14,093 nt of DNA, taken from Streptosporangiaceae bacterium. GTDB taxonomy: Bacteria > Actinomycetota > Actinomycetes > Streptosporangiales > Streptosporangiaceae. Location: assembly GCA_030040415.1 (NCBI GenBank), contig JASHTT010000198.1, positions 1 through 14,093 of the forward strand. The letters run 5' to 3'. Both the position numbers and the translations under genes were made by a program. This document shows, one piece after another, positions 1-5,924 of this stretch; position 1 is the first letter of the stretch; each line of letters begins with the position of its first letter. Under the pieces are notes generated by a model. The model saw nothing but the letters and a program-made list of their open reading frames with translations, did not search any database and was not told the origin of the DNA.

Positions 1-384
1 CGTGTCCGGTCCTTCCTCGGGGTTGTTTCCGGCACTCCTCGGCGTCTGCGTGCCCGCCCGAGCCTGGCACAGGCAGCGCAAAAAACGTAATCAGGCTAAA
101 CCGGGCACAAAGTCATCGATGTTGATCTACGATCGGATTATGGGTGTGCGTTTAGTGGTGCTATAACCCCAGCAAACGCACACCCATGAAGTCGAACAGA
201 TGAATTTTGTGGCGATTAATAACTTTTGACTAGATGGCAGGCCCGGTGGTCTGCCGGCTGGCCGGCCCGGGGGTGTGCTGGCGGGCGCGGGGGCGGCGTG
301 GGGGTTGTGCTGGCCGGCCCGGGGTGTGCTGGCTAGGCGTGGGGGCGGCGTGGGGGTTGTGCTGGCCGGCCCGGGGTGTGCTGG
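1..384. other. Gene-free left flank
   Basis: No convincing gene starts here. Plus frame 1 is open from the window edge to a TAA at 88-90 and frame 2 to a TAA at 163-165. Either could be the tail of a gene lying to the left, but neither translation looks like a known family. Positions roughly 75-235 are visibly richer in A and T than the rest of the window, and they contain the 48-bp palindrome at 140-187. From about 236 the composition swings to very G-rich on the plus strand because of the 52-bp tandem repeat. The leftward MBL transcript (stop at 385) would run into this stretch. Confidence 0.6.
140..187. repeat. 48-bp palindrome with 14-bp perfect arms
   Basis: The left arm ATGGGTGTGCGTTT (140-153) is exactly complementary to AAACGCACACCCAT (174-187). 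Between them, 154-173 is itself partly symmetric and centres on TATA (162-165). Folding the whole 48 bp gives 19 of 24 positions paired (14 in the arms plus 156/171, 157/170, 158/169, 160/167 and 162/165). No T-run follows on either strand, so it is not a classical intrinsic terminator, although the hairpin could still stop the leftward MBL transcript. No target-site duplication is visible next to the arms. It could be a REP-like or MITE-like element, two transposon ends joined head to head, or a protein-binding site. Its identity is unknown. Confidence 0.8.
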
Positions 385-388
385 CTAG
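258..388. repeat. 52-bp G-rich tandem repeat, about 2.5 copies
   Basis: Copies begin with CTGGCCGGCCCGG at 258, 310 and 362, a 52-bp period. The second copy (310-361) and the partial third (362-388) agree closely. The first differs by a compensating one-base insertion and deletion and by GCGGG in place of GCTAGG. The plus strand carries G-runs at 269-273, 283-285, 289-293, 300-304, 321-324, 341-345 and 352-356, so it could form G-quadruplex structures, and the leftward RNA would be C-rich. The third copy ends across the stop codon of the MBL gene (385-387), so the repeat abuts that gene's 3' end. No long open frame through it looks like a real protein. Confidence 0.85.
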
Positions 389-1155
389 CCGACGCGGGCG
401 TCGGCTGAAAAGTGCACCGGCTCGCCCGGTTGCAACACGCGGACCGCAGAATCTGGCGCCAGCTGGCGGACCGCGGAGACGAAGTGCCCGGGATCCCTGT
501 CGCCCTTGGTGATCAGCCGGTCGCCGACCGCGCCCCCGGTGAACGCGTAGTGGTGCGGCACCGTGAGCCGCGGCTTGAGGACCGCCGTGAGCTGCGCCGC
601 TTCCTCGGCGTTCATCACTATCTGCTTGTTGAACTGCGGCCGGATCCGCAGCCCGTTGACTGGCAGCAGCGCGACGTCGAACTGGCCGAACCGGTCAGGC
701 AGCGTGCGCATCTCCGGCACCACCAGGCTGTCGGCTGCGAAGTAGACGCTGCGGCCTCCGCCGCTAATCACGAATGTGACCTCGTAGACGGCGTGCTTGG
801 CCGGCACGGCGGTCACCGTCAAGCCAGCGACCGTGGCCGTCTGCCACGGCTCGAGCGCCCGGACGCTGGTAAATCCGGCGGACTCCGCCTTTGCCGCGAC
901 GGGCCCGGCGACCAGCATCGGCACGGCCTTATCGCGATAGCCGCGGAACGCGTCGAGATCGCAGTGGTCGTAGTGGTGATGACTGATCAGGACCGCATCC
1001 AGCCGCGGCAGGTCGGCTACCGCGCAGGCGACCGGCTCGCCTGGGTGGTAGAAGGCCCGTTCGGAGAACCACGGGTCGGTGAGCACCGTCGTGTCGCCGA
1101 TCTGGATGAGGTGGCAGCTGTGCGTGATCCTGGTAACCGTCATACCCTCTGACAT
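385..1155 (-). CDS. UlaG-like MBL-fold metal-dependent hydrolase
   Basis: This 256-residue protein has the full metallo-beta-lactamase fold signature. Asp27 lies in LTDPWF, the metal motif is His59-x-His61-x-Asp63-His64 (in LISHHHYDHCDL), and further ligand candidates are His121, Asp142 (YFAADS) and His201 or His202 (VPHHYAF). Length and motif spacing fit the UlaG/YtnP-like branch of predicted Zn-dependent hydrolases, whose substrates range from lactones to phosphodiesters. The substrate here cannot be read from sequence. No signal peptide or membrane segment is seen, so it is probably cytoplasmic. The ATG at 1155 is preceded by a perfect AAGGAG six bases upstream. A second ATG four codons later fits the ribosome site less well. 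The gene is divergent from a TetR gene 53 bp away, and the shared operator suggests repression by that regulator. Confidence 0.9.
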   Translation of the reverse strand: MSEGMTVTRITHSCHLIQIGDTTVLTDPWFSERAFYHPGEPVACAVADLPRLDAVLISHHHYDHCDLDAFRGYRDKAVPMLVAGPVAAKAESAGFTSVRALEPWQTATVAGLTVTAVPAKHAVYEVTFVISGGGRSVYFAADSLVVPEMRTLPDRFGQFDVALLPVNGLRIRPQFNKQIVMNAEEAAQLTAVLKPRLTVPHHYAFTGGAVGDRLITKGDRDPGHFVSAVRQLAPDSAVRVLQPGEPVHFSADARVG

Positions 1156-1161
1156 GGCAAA

Positions 1162-1167
1162 CTCCTT
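1162..1167 (-). promoter_or_regulatory. Ribosome binding site of the MBL gene
   Basis: AAGGAG on the minus strand, six bases before the ATG at 1155. It is a near-ideal Shine-Dalgarno sequence and decides the start in favour of the first ATG. Confidence 0.85.
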
Positions 1168-1170
1168 AAG

Positions 1171-1199
1171 TTGACGGGTGTCTACTTACAGATTATGTA
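1171..1199 (+). promoter_or_regulatory. Possible promoter of the TetR gene
   Basis: Plus strand: TTGACG (1171-1176), a 17-bp spacer and a weak TATGTA (1194-1199). A start near 1206-1209 would coincide with the ATG of the TetR gene, giving a leaderless message. This agrees with the lack of a Shine-Dalgarno sequence before that ATG. The -10 overlaps that of the opposing MBL promoter, so only one polymerase could bind at a time. Confidence 0.45.
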
Positions 1200-1202
1200 G
1201 AC
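1180..1202. promoter_or_regulatory. Inverted-repeat operator between MBL and TetR genes
   Basis: GTCTAC (1180-1185) and GTAGAC (1197-1202) form perfect 6-bp arms around an 11-bp centre, with a further TA/TA match inside. The site covers both -10 boxes and the predicted MBL start point. A direct repeat GACGGGTGT (1173-1181 and 1200-1208), offset by 27 bp, overlaps both edges. TetR regulators typically bind such sites next to their own divergent gene, so the adjacent TetR protein is the natural candidate. That assignment is inferred. Confidence 0.65.
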
Positions 1203-1220
1203 GGGTGTATGGTTAGTCAA
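1192..1220 (-). promoter_or_regulatory. Sigma-70-type promoter of the MBL gene
   Basis: Minus strand: TTGACT (1220-1215) and CATAAT (1197-1192) with a 17-bp spacer, each one or two bases from consensus. The predicted start near 1185 gives a leader of about 30 nt that holds the AAGGAG site. The -10 box lies inside the 1180-1202 inverted repeat, and the -35 box lies inside the first codons of the divergent TetR gene. Confidence 0.7.
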
Positions 1221-1898
1221 GTGGAGGCCGAGAAGTCAGTCGTTGGCCTGGCCGCAGCGGGCGCGGGCGCGGGGTCGGCTGGCGCGGGAGAGGCCGGAGC
1301 TGGATCCGGGCGGCGGCAGCGGAACAGGCGTGGGCAGGGCTCACGGCTGCGCGACGAGCTGATCGCGGCGGCCCGGCAGCTGCTGATGACGGCCGAGCGC
1401 GAGCAGGACGTCAGCATCCGGGCCGTGACCCGCTTGGCGGGCACCTCGCCGCAAAGTTTCTACCTGCAGTTCGCGAGCCTGGACGAGCTTCTCTACGCCG
1501 TCTACGCGATCGAGTTCGGTGAGCTGCGAACTGTCATCGAACAGGCCGCCGCGGCAGCGGCTGACCCGGTGGCGAGCTTGCTGGCCGTGTGCCGGGCTTA
1601 CTGCGACTATGCGGAGCAGCATCCAGGCCGGTATCGCGCGCTGACCGGTGTGCGCGGCCAGCCCCACCCGGACTGGCAAGCGCAGTCCCTGCCCGGTAGC
1701 CAGACATTCGCGGTCCTGCACCAGACGGTCGCGGCGGCCTTGGCGGCGAAGCAGCGGCAGGCCGATGCCTTCCTGGCCACGGCGACGCTCTGGGCTAGCC
1801 TGCACGGCATCGTGACGCTGCGCGCTGACCGGCCAGCCTTCGCCTGGCCCAGCCTGGATGACATGATCGACAGCCTGGTGCGGCAGCTGCTGGCCTAG
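1209..1898 (+). CDS. TetR/AcrR family transcriptional regulator
   Basis: A 229-residue protein. An N-terminal TetR-type helix-turn-helix spans about residues 47-98, with the recognition region RAVTRLAGTSPQSFYLQF. The C-terminal ligand domain resembles the WHG-type TetR_C family, judging by VCRAYCDYAEQHPGRYRAL and the late ATLWASLHGIVTLR. Residues 12-34 are an Ala/Gly-rich, low-complexity leader that family members usually lack, so translation could start later. However, the ATG at 1209 sits where a leaderless transcript from the 1171-1199 promoter would begin. It is divergent from the MBL hydrolase gene and followed 57 bp later by the LtrA gene on the same strand. It most likely represses itself and the MBL gene. 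The ligand is unknown. Confidence 0.88.
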   Translation: MVSQVEAEKSVVGLAAAGAGAGSAGAGEAGAGSGRRQRNRRGQGSRLRDELIAAARQLLMTAEREQDVSIRAVTRLAGTSPQSFYLQFASLDELLYAVYAIEFGELRTVIEQAAAAAADPVASLLAVCRAYCDYAEQHPGRYRALTGVRGQPHPDWQAQSLPGSQTFAVLHQTVAAALAAKQRQADAFLATATLWASLHGIVTLRADRPAFAWPSLDDMIDSLVRQLLA

Positions 1899-1955
1899 CT
1901 CCTGACAACCTCGCCAGGGTCCTGACAGGCGGAAGCAGGGCTTGACGGAGGCAGT

Positions 1956-3164
1956 GTGACCGAGTCGGCGCGACCGAGCCTGCGACGCGAGCGAGGTGAC
2001 AGCCGGCAACGCGTCACCAACATCGAGCTGTTCTTCGATCTCGTCTACGTCTTCGCGGTCACTCAGCTCTCGCTCTACGTGCACGACCACCCGACGCTGG
2101 ATGGCGCGATGGAGGCAGCCCTGCTGCTCGCGATGGTCTGGTTGCTATGGGCGTACACCACCTGGCTGACCAACTGGCTGGAGCCGGAGCAGTTTCCGGT
2201 CAGGCTGCTGCTGCTTGCCCTGATGCTGGTCAGCCTCGTGATGTCGGCGGCCCTGCCCAGCGCGTTCGCCGAGACAGGATGGGTCGTCGGCTGCGGCTAC
2301 GCGGTCATGCAGGTCGGGCGCAGCGCGTTCGCCGTCTGGGCGCTGCGCGGTGACCCGCTGCTCGCCAACTATCAGCGGATCCTCGTCTGGTGCTGCGTGA
2401 GCGGCGCCCTCGCCGTGGCCGGCGGAGCGGTGACGGAGACGCTTGGCCGGGCGCTGCTCTGGCTCGCGGCGGTGGCCATAGACGAACTCGGCGGGGTCGC
2501 CGCGTTTTACGTGCCAGGTCTCGGCCGGTCGAGCACGCTGGACTGGGACATCGAGGGCGGTCACTTCGCCGAGCGGTGCCAGGCCTTCATCCTGATCGCG
2601 CTCGGCGAGTCGATCGTGGTCATCGGCGCCAGGCTGGTGGGCCCGCTTGCCGCGCCGCACGCGCATCACGCTGGCACAATCGCGGCCTTCTTCGTCGCTT
2701 TCCTGGATGCGGCCGGGCTGTGGTGGGTCTACTTCGACCGGGCCGCGGACGAGAGCGCCAGGCTGATCGCCGAGTCTGCCGACCCGGGACGCCTTGGCCG
2801 GTCCGCTTACCACAACATCCATCCCGTCATGGTGGCAGGCATCATCGTGCTGGCTGCCGCCAACTACGCCGTGCTTGCCAGGCCAGGCGCGGTCGGCGTG
2901 GCCAGCACGTCCTGGCTGATACTCGGCGGGACGGCCCTGTTCATGGCCGGGCACCTGGCCTTCAAGTTCGTCATCTGGCGGCAGCTGAGCTGGCCGCGAG
3001 CCGCCTCGCTGGCTGTACTCGCGCTCCTCGGCCTGGCAGCCGGTCACCTTCCGGCCCTCGCGCTCAGTGCCTGCGCCACCGCCACGGTCCTCGCAGTGGC
3101 CGGCACCGACTACGCGCTGCACGCCGCCGTGAGCCGGTCAGCACCAGGAACGCAGGGCAGCTAG
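1956..3164 (+). CDS. Low temperature requirement protein A (LtrA) family membrane protein
   Basis: A 402-residue, strongly hydrophobic integral membrane protein with roughly ten to twelve candidate transmembrane segments. Family hallmarks are the N-terminal RVTNIELFFDLVYVFAVTQLS (residues 19-39, with Glu24 and Asp28), then HFAER (203-207) and ALGESIVVIG (215-224). LtrA was named from a cold-growth phenotype in Listeria. Its biochemical role is not settled, so no substrate is assigned. The GTG start is preceded by GGAGG at 1947-1951, four bases away, which is rather close. It lies downstream of the TetR gene and may be cotranscribed. Two copies of TCCTGACA (1900-1907 and 1920-1927) lie in the gap. 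The last 27 bp overlap the 3' end of the opposing Nudix gene. Confidence 0.9.
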   Translation: MTESARPSLRRERGDSRQRVTNIELFFDLVYVFAVTQLSLYVHDHPTLDGAMEAALLLAMVWLLWAYTTWLTNWLEPEQFPVRLLLLALMLVSLVMSAALPSAFAETGWVVGCGYAVMQVGRSAFAVWALRGDPLLANYQRILVWCCVSGALAVAGGAVTETLGRALLWLAAVAIDELGGVAAFYVPGLGRSSTLDWDIEGGHFAERCQAFILIALGESIVVIGARLVGPLAAPHAHHAGTIAAFFVAFLDAAGLWWVYFDRAADESARLIAESADPGRLGRSAYHNIHPVMVAGIIVLAAANYAVLARPGAVGVASTSWLILGGTALFMAGHLAFKFVIWRQLSWPRAASLAVLALLGLAAGHLPALALSACATATVLAVAGTDYALHAAVSRSAPGTQGS

Positions 3165-3563
3165 CAGGCCGTCTGTGAGCTCGCCGCGGGCGTCCATCGC
3201 CTCCGCCTGCGCATCGGTCACCCACATCAGGCCCGCCGCGTCGTCGCCGGCCCTGGCCAGGCCCGCCGACCCAGGAGGCGCGAACGCCTGGTAATCCCTG
3301 ATGTCCACGATCGCCCCGTCCAGGCCGGGCCGCTCAACGCGGCCAAGCAGCGGCCCGCAGCGCACCGTCAGCCCGGTCTCCTCGCTGACCTCCCGGACAA
3401 CGGCCTGCGGGTCGGTTTCGCCCGGCTCGACCCGCCCGCCCGGGATCGACCAGAGCCCTTTAGCTGGCTCATGGCCACGCAGGATCAGCAGCATCCGCCC
3501 CGACTCGTCGCGGATGACGGCGCCTACGCACGGAATGCGGCGGACCCCGGAGTCGTCTGTCAC
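3138..3563 (-). CDS. Nudix (MutT-like) hydrolase
   Basis: With a GTG start at 3563 this is a 141-residue Nudix protein, the usual size for the family. The Nudix box is complete: Gly43, Glu49, Arg57, Glu58, Glu61, Glu62 and Gly64 in the order G-x5-E-x7-RE-V-x-EE-x-G. These enzymes hydrolyse nucleoside diphosphates linked to another group, using Mg2+ at the box glutamates. The substrate (oxidised dNTP, NDP-sugar or other) is undetermined. The frame stays open to an ATG at 3731, but the extra 56 residues lack Nudix character and overlap the divergent DUF6758 gene. A GATAAT box six bases before the GTG supports the shorter form as a leaderless message. It converges on, and overlaps by 27 bp, the LtrA gene. 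Confidence 0.9.
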   Translation of the reverse strand: MTDDSGVRRIPCVGAVIRDESGRMLLILRGHEPAKGLWSIPGGRVEPGETDPQAVVREVSEETGLTVRCGPLLGRVERPGLDGAIVDIRDYQAFAPPGSAGLARAGDDAAGLMWVTDAQAEAMDARGELTDGLLAALRSWC

Positions 3564-3569
3564 CGGCTC

Positions 3570-3575
3570 ATTATC
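3570..3575 (-). promoter_or_regulatory. -10 box of the Nudix gene
   Basis: GATAAT on the minus strand, six bases before the GTG at 3563. The distance implies transcription starting at or next to the start codon. No clear -35 match is seen. Confidence 0.5.
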
Positions 3576-3608
3576 GCTCAGGACGGGCCATACCGGGCAG
3601 CGGCTATT

Positions 3609-3614
3609 TTGACA
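3609..3614 (+). promoter_or_regulatory. Candidate -35 box upstream of the DUF6758 gene
   Basis: A perfect TTGACA lies 30 bp before the ATG at 3645. The matching -10 is poor: TAACTC at 3631-3636 with a 16-bp spacer is the best candidate. The predicted start would be near 3641, so the message would have almost no leader. Confidence 0.35.
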
Positions 3615-3644
3615 TCTCGGATACGGGGGATAACTCTGCGTGAC

Positions 3645-4271
3645 ATGAAACTTGCATTGAGCTGCCCGCGCTGCGAGTTCGCCGTGACCGAGCCGAGCGT
3701 GTGGTCGAGTGCGTACCACTGCGCGCAGCACGGCGAGGTTTACCCGTTGCGGTGCGCGTTCACCCCGTCTCGCGACGGGCTCGACGGCGTGCTGCGCGGC
3801 GCGGAGGTGCCGGTCTGGGTTCCCTGGCCGCTTCCGCAGGGCTGGCTGCTGACCGGGTTCGCAGCCGCCGGAGACGAGCGCAGTGGTACTCGCGGCTGCT
3901 CAGTGGCCCTGTCGGGTCCCAATCCTGTCGGTGGTCCCGCGGACATGATGCTGATTTCCGAGGAACCGGGCGTCGGACTCGGCGCGAGGTTCGCCGGCCT
4001 GGACGGCCCGGATCCCGGCGCGCAGTTCGCCGCCGGACCGCCTGTTGGCCTAGTGCAATACGCGAACCACGAGTTCCCGCTCTGGCAGGTGGACACCGAA
4101 GGCCGGGCCGCGTTCGCCGGCGAGGTGAGCGGGAGCTGGCTCTGGCTCGTGCTCTGGCCGGAGACGGCCGGGATGCTCATGGTCGAACCGCTGCCGCTGC
4201 GCGACCTGCGGGACCCGGGTCAGGATCTCGTACTGCCGTTCGGAGCGCCTTCGCCGCAGCTTCCCGACTAG
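3645..4271 (+). CDS. DUF6758 family protein with N-terminal zinc-ribbon-like motif
   Basis: A 208-residue protein. It opens with a zinc-ribbon-like pattern, Cys7-x2-Cys10 then Cys26-x2-His29 (CPRC ... CAQH), and continues with PVWVPWPLPQGWLLTG, GDERSGTRG and GVGLGARFAGLDGPDPG. I recognise these as the conserved body of DUF6758, a family of unknown function common in Streptomyces and relatives. No membrane segment is seen. The frame extends upstream to 3471, but that part overlaps the Nudix gene on the other strand, and the ATG at 3645 places the Cys motif at the N-terminus as in relatives. No strong Shine-Dalgarno precedes it. The PHP gene follows after 25 bp, a neighbour pairing I recall from other actinomycetes. 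Confidence 0.88.
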   Translation: MKLALSCPRCEFAVTEPSVWSSAYHCAQHGEVYPLRCAFTPSRDGLDGVLRGAEVPVWVPWPLPQGWLLTGFAAAGDERSGTRGCSVALSGPNPVGGPADMMLISEEPGVGLGARFAGLDGPDPGAQFAAGPPVGLVQYANHEFPLWQVDTEGRAAFAGEVSGSWLWLVLWPETAGMLMVEPLPLRDLRDPGQDLVLPFGAPSPQLPD

Positions 4272-4283
4272 GCCGTACACCGC

Positions 4284-4289
4284 TAGTGT
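4284..4289 (+). promoter_or_regulatory. -10 box of the PHP gene
   Basis: TAGTGT, seven bases before the GTG at 4297. It fits the actinobacterial TANNNT pattern for a leaderless message. It lies in the 25-bp gap after DUF6758, so the PHP gene may have its own promoter even though it is close downstream. No good -35 is visible. Confidence 0.45.
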
Positions 4290-4296
4290 CGCCAGC

Positions 4297-5145
4297 GTGC
4301 GCGCAGATCTGCACAGTCACAGCACCGCGTCGGACGGTACGCAGCCGCCCGCTGACGTGATGCGCCGCGCTGCGGCCGCCGGTCTCGACGTGATCGCGCT
4401 GACCGACCACGACACCACGGCCGGGCACTATGACGCGGCGGCTGCGCTTCCGCCTGGCCTGACGCTGGTGCCCGGCGCGGAACTGTCCTGCCGGATGGAT
4501 GGCCACAGCGTGCACATGCTTGGCTACCTTTTCGATCCCCGGCACGACGAGCTGGCCGGTGAGCTTGCGGAGATCAGGGAGAGTCGGCTCTACCGGGCGC
4601 GTGCGATGGTGGACCGGCTGGCCGGGCTCGGCGTGCCGGTCAGCTGGGACCAGGTGAGCGAGATCGCCGGCGGCGGCGTGGTCGGCCGGCCGCATATCGC
4701 CCGCGCGATGATCGCGTCAGGCGTCGTCCAGAGCCTCGACGAGGCGTTTTCGCGGGACTGGCTCGGGCCGGGCGGCCGCGCGTACGTGTCCAGGTACGCC
4801 CTCGACCCGGTCAAGGCCATCCGCCTGGTCGCCGCGGCGGGCGGTGTCACCGTGCTGGCCCACCCGCGCGGCGACAAGCGCGGCTGGCAGATCCCCGACC
4901 AGGTGATAGCCGACCTGGCGCGGGCCGGCCTGTTCGGTATCGAGGTCGATCACCCCCAGCACAACGAGGGGGAACGACGCCTTCTTCGCGAACTCGCGGC
5001 AGACCTGCGACTCGTCCCGACTGGCGGCAGCGACGACCACGGCGAGCTGACCGGGTTCCGGATCGGCTCGGAAGTGGCGCCGGACGGGTCGTACGATGCG
5101 CTGGTCGGCAAGGCCACCGGTGCGCGCCCGCTGACCGCGTCATGA
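4297..5145 (+). CDS. PHP-domain metal-dependent phosphoesterase
   Basis: A 282-residue PHP-domain protein similar in plan to the YciV/RNase AM type (5'-3' trimming of small nucleic acids and 3',5'-nucleoside bisphosphate hydrolysis). Metal-binding positions visible are His6-x-His8 (DLHSHS), Asp37-His38-Asp39 (TDHD), Glu62, His189 (LAHP) and the late Asp246/His248 (GSDDHG). RPHIARAM (131-138) in the inserted domain is also family-like. All expected metal motifs are present, so it should be active, probably with Mn2+ or Fe2+, in the cytoplasm. The GTG at 4297 lies directly before the conserved first strand and has a TAGTGT box rather than a Shine-Dalgarno. The exact substrate is inferred from the family. 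Confidence 0.9.
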   Translation: MRADLHSHSTASDGTQPPADVMRRAAAAGLDVIALTDHDTTAGHYDAAAALPPGLTLVPGAELSCRMDGHSVHMLGYLFDPRHDELAGELAEIRESRLYRARAMVDRLAGLGVPVSWDQVSEIAGGGVVGRPHIARAMIASGVVQSLDEAFSRDWLGPGGRAYVSRYALDPVKAIRLVAAAGGVTVLAHPRGDKRGWQIPDQVIADLARAGLFGIEVDHPQHNEGERRLLRELAADLRLVPTGGSDDHGELTGFRIGSEVAPDGSYDALVGKATGARPLTAS

Positions 5146-5238
5146 GCCGGCCGCAGTCGTTTGGTGCGAATCGTCCTGCGCTGGACGGCGACCGGATTAT
5201 CGTGGCGCAGGATCAACTGCACGGAGGCAAGCCCACCA

Positions 5239-5865
5239 ATGGCCAGTGATGACGCCCGTATAGATACGGTGTCCGGCAGTGCGAACACCTGGATCATCGG
5301 AGACGACGACGAGGTCATCGTGATCGACCCAGGCGATGACGCTGCCGCTGTGCTCGAGGCCGTCGGCGACGAGCGGGCGATCGTGGCGGTGATCTGTACG
5401 CACGGCCACGCGGCGCACGCGGCTGCTGCCATCGAGGTGGCCGGACGCGACGAGGCTCCGGTGGCGCTGCACCCCGCCGATCGGCAGTCCTGGCGTGAAC
5501 TGCACGACGCCGACCCCGACATCGAGATGGAAGACGAGGGCCGGTTCGGCGTTGCGGGTGTCGAGCTCGAGGTGCTGCACGCGCCTGGCCATAGTCGCGG
5601 CTCCGTCGTGCTGTACTGCGATGAACTCCAGGCCGCGTTCACCGGCGATGTGCTGTCGCAGGATGGGCCCGTTCCGCATGAGAGGGACTTCCCTAACTGG
5701 GGCCGTCAGCTTGACGCGATCGGGGCGACGGTGCTGACCCTGCCGCCGGACACCAGGTTGCTGCCGGGGCACGGCGATGAGTTCACCGTCGCGGATGCCG
5801 AGAAGCGGTTCAACTCCTGGGTGGCTGGCGGCCAGGACATCGGCTCCGGCGGCAAAGAGAGTTAG
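5239..5865 (+). CDS. MBL-fold protein with altered zinc-binding motif
   Basis: A 208-residue glyoxalase-II-like metallo-beta-lactamase-fold protein. Asp30 (VIDPG), His118 (HAPGHS), Asp137 (FTGDV) and His178 (LPGHGDE) are in place. The signature motif reads His55-Gly-His57-Ala-Ala59-His60, so the Asp of H-x-H-x-D-H is Ala. That Asp normally binds the second metal and activates water, so the enzyme may bind one metal, be slow, or have changed chemistry. I read this directly from the codons CAC GGC CAC GCG GCG CAC at 5401-5418. The ATG at 5239 has GGAGG 11 bases upstream. The frame stays open to 5161, but those residues do not fit the fold. It follows the PHP gene by 93 bp and precedes the nuclease gene by 59 bp. 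Confidence 0.88.
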   Translation: MASDDARIDTVSGSANTWIIGDDDEVIVIDPGDDAAAVLEAVGDERAIVAVICTHGHAAHAAAAIEVAGRDEAPVALHPADRQSWRELHDADPDIEMEDEGRFGVAGVELEVLHAPGHSRGSVVLYCDELQAAFTGDVLSQDGPVPHERDFPNWGRQLDAIGATVLTLPPDTRLLPGHGDEFTVADAEKRFNSWVAGGQDIGSGGKES

Positions 5866-5924
5866 CCCCCGACACGCCGCGCCGCGCGGTCGGCCTGGCC
5901 GCTACCGCCGGCGAAGATGGACAG

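Noticed and set aside
1..90. Partial open frames at the left edge
   Set aside because: Two plus frames are open from the edge, but neither translation resembles a protein I know. The stretch is too short to support a gene.
140..187. Classical intrinsic terminator
   Set aside because: The stem is strong but no T-run follows on either strand, and the 20-bp centre is itself partly symmetric. It is kept as a repeat of unknown role.
258..388. Possible CRISPR array
   Set aside because: Units are contiguous 52-bp copies without distinct spacers, so this is a tandem repeat and not a CRISPR array.
234..512. Plus-strand open frame of 92 residues
   Set aside because: It is a Gly/Ala/Arg/Trp-rich translation of the G-rich tandem repeat and runs antisense into the well-supported MBL gene. 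It has no ribosome site and no family likeness.
412..1152. Plus-strand open frame of 246 residues opposite the MBL gene
   Set aside because: A mirror frame caused by high G+C. The minus-strand protein carries all MBL motifs and has a perfect ribosome site.
3471..3644. Upstream extension of the DUF6758 frame
   Set aside because: It overlaps the Nudix gene. The Cys-x2-Cys motif is expected near the N-terminus, which the ATG at 3645 provides.
3564..3731. Upstream extension of the Nudix frame to an ATG at 3731
   Set aside because: The extra 56 residues lack Nudix character and overlap the divergent DUF6758 start. The GTG at 3563 gives the usual family length and has a -10 box at leaderless distance.
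5161..5238. Upstream extension of the second MBL frame
   Set aside because: The 26 added residues are Arg/Trp-rich and unlike the fold, and the GGAGG site lies before the ATG at 5239.
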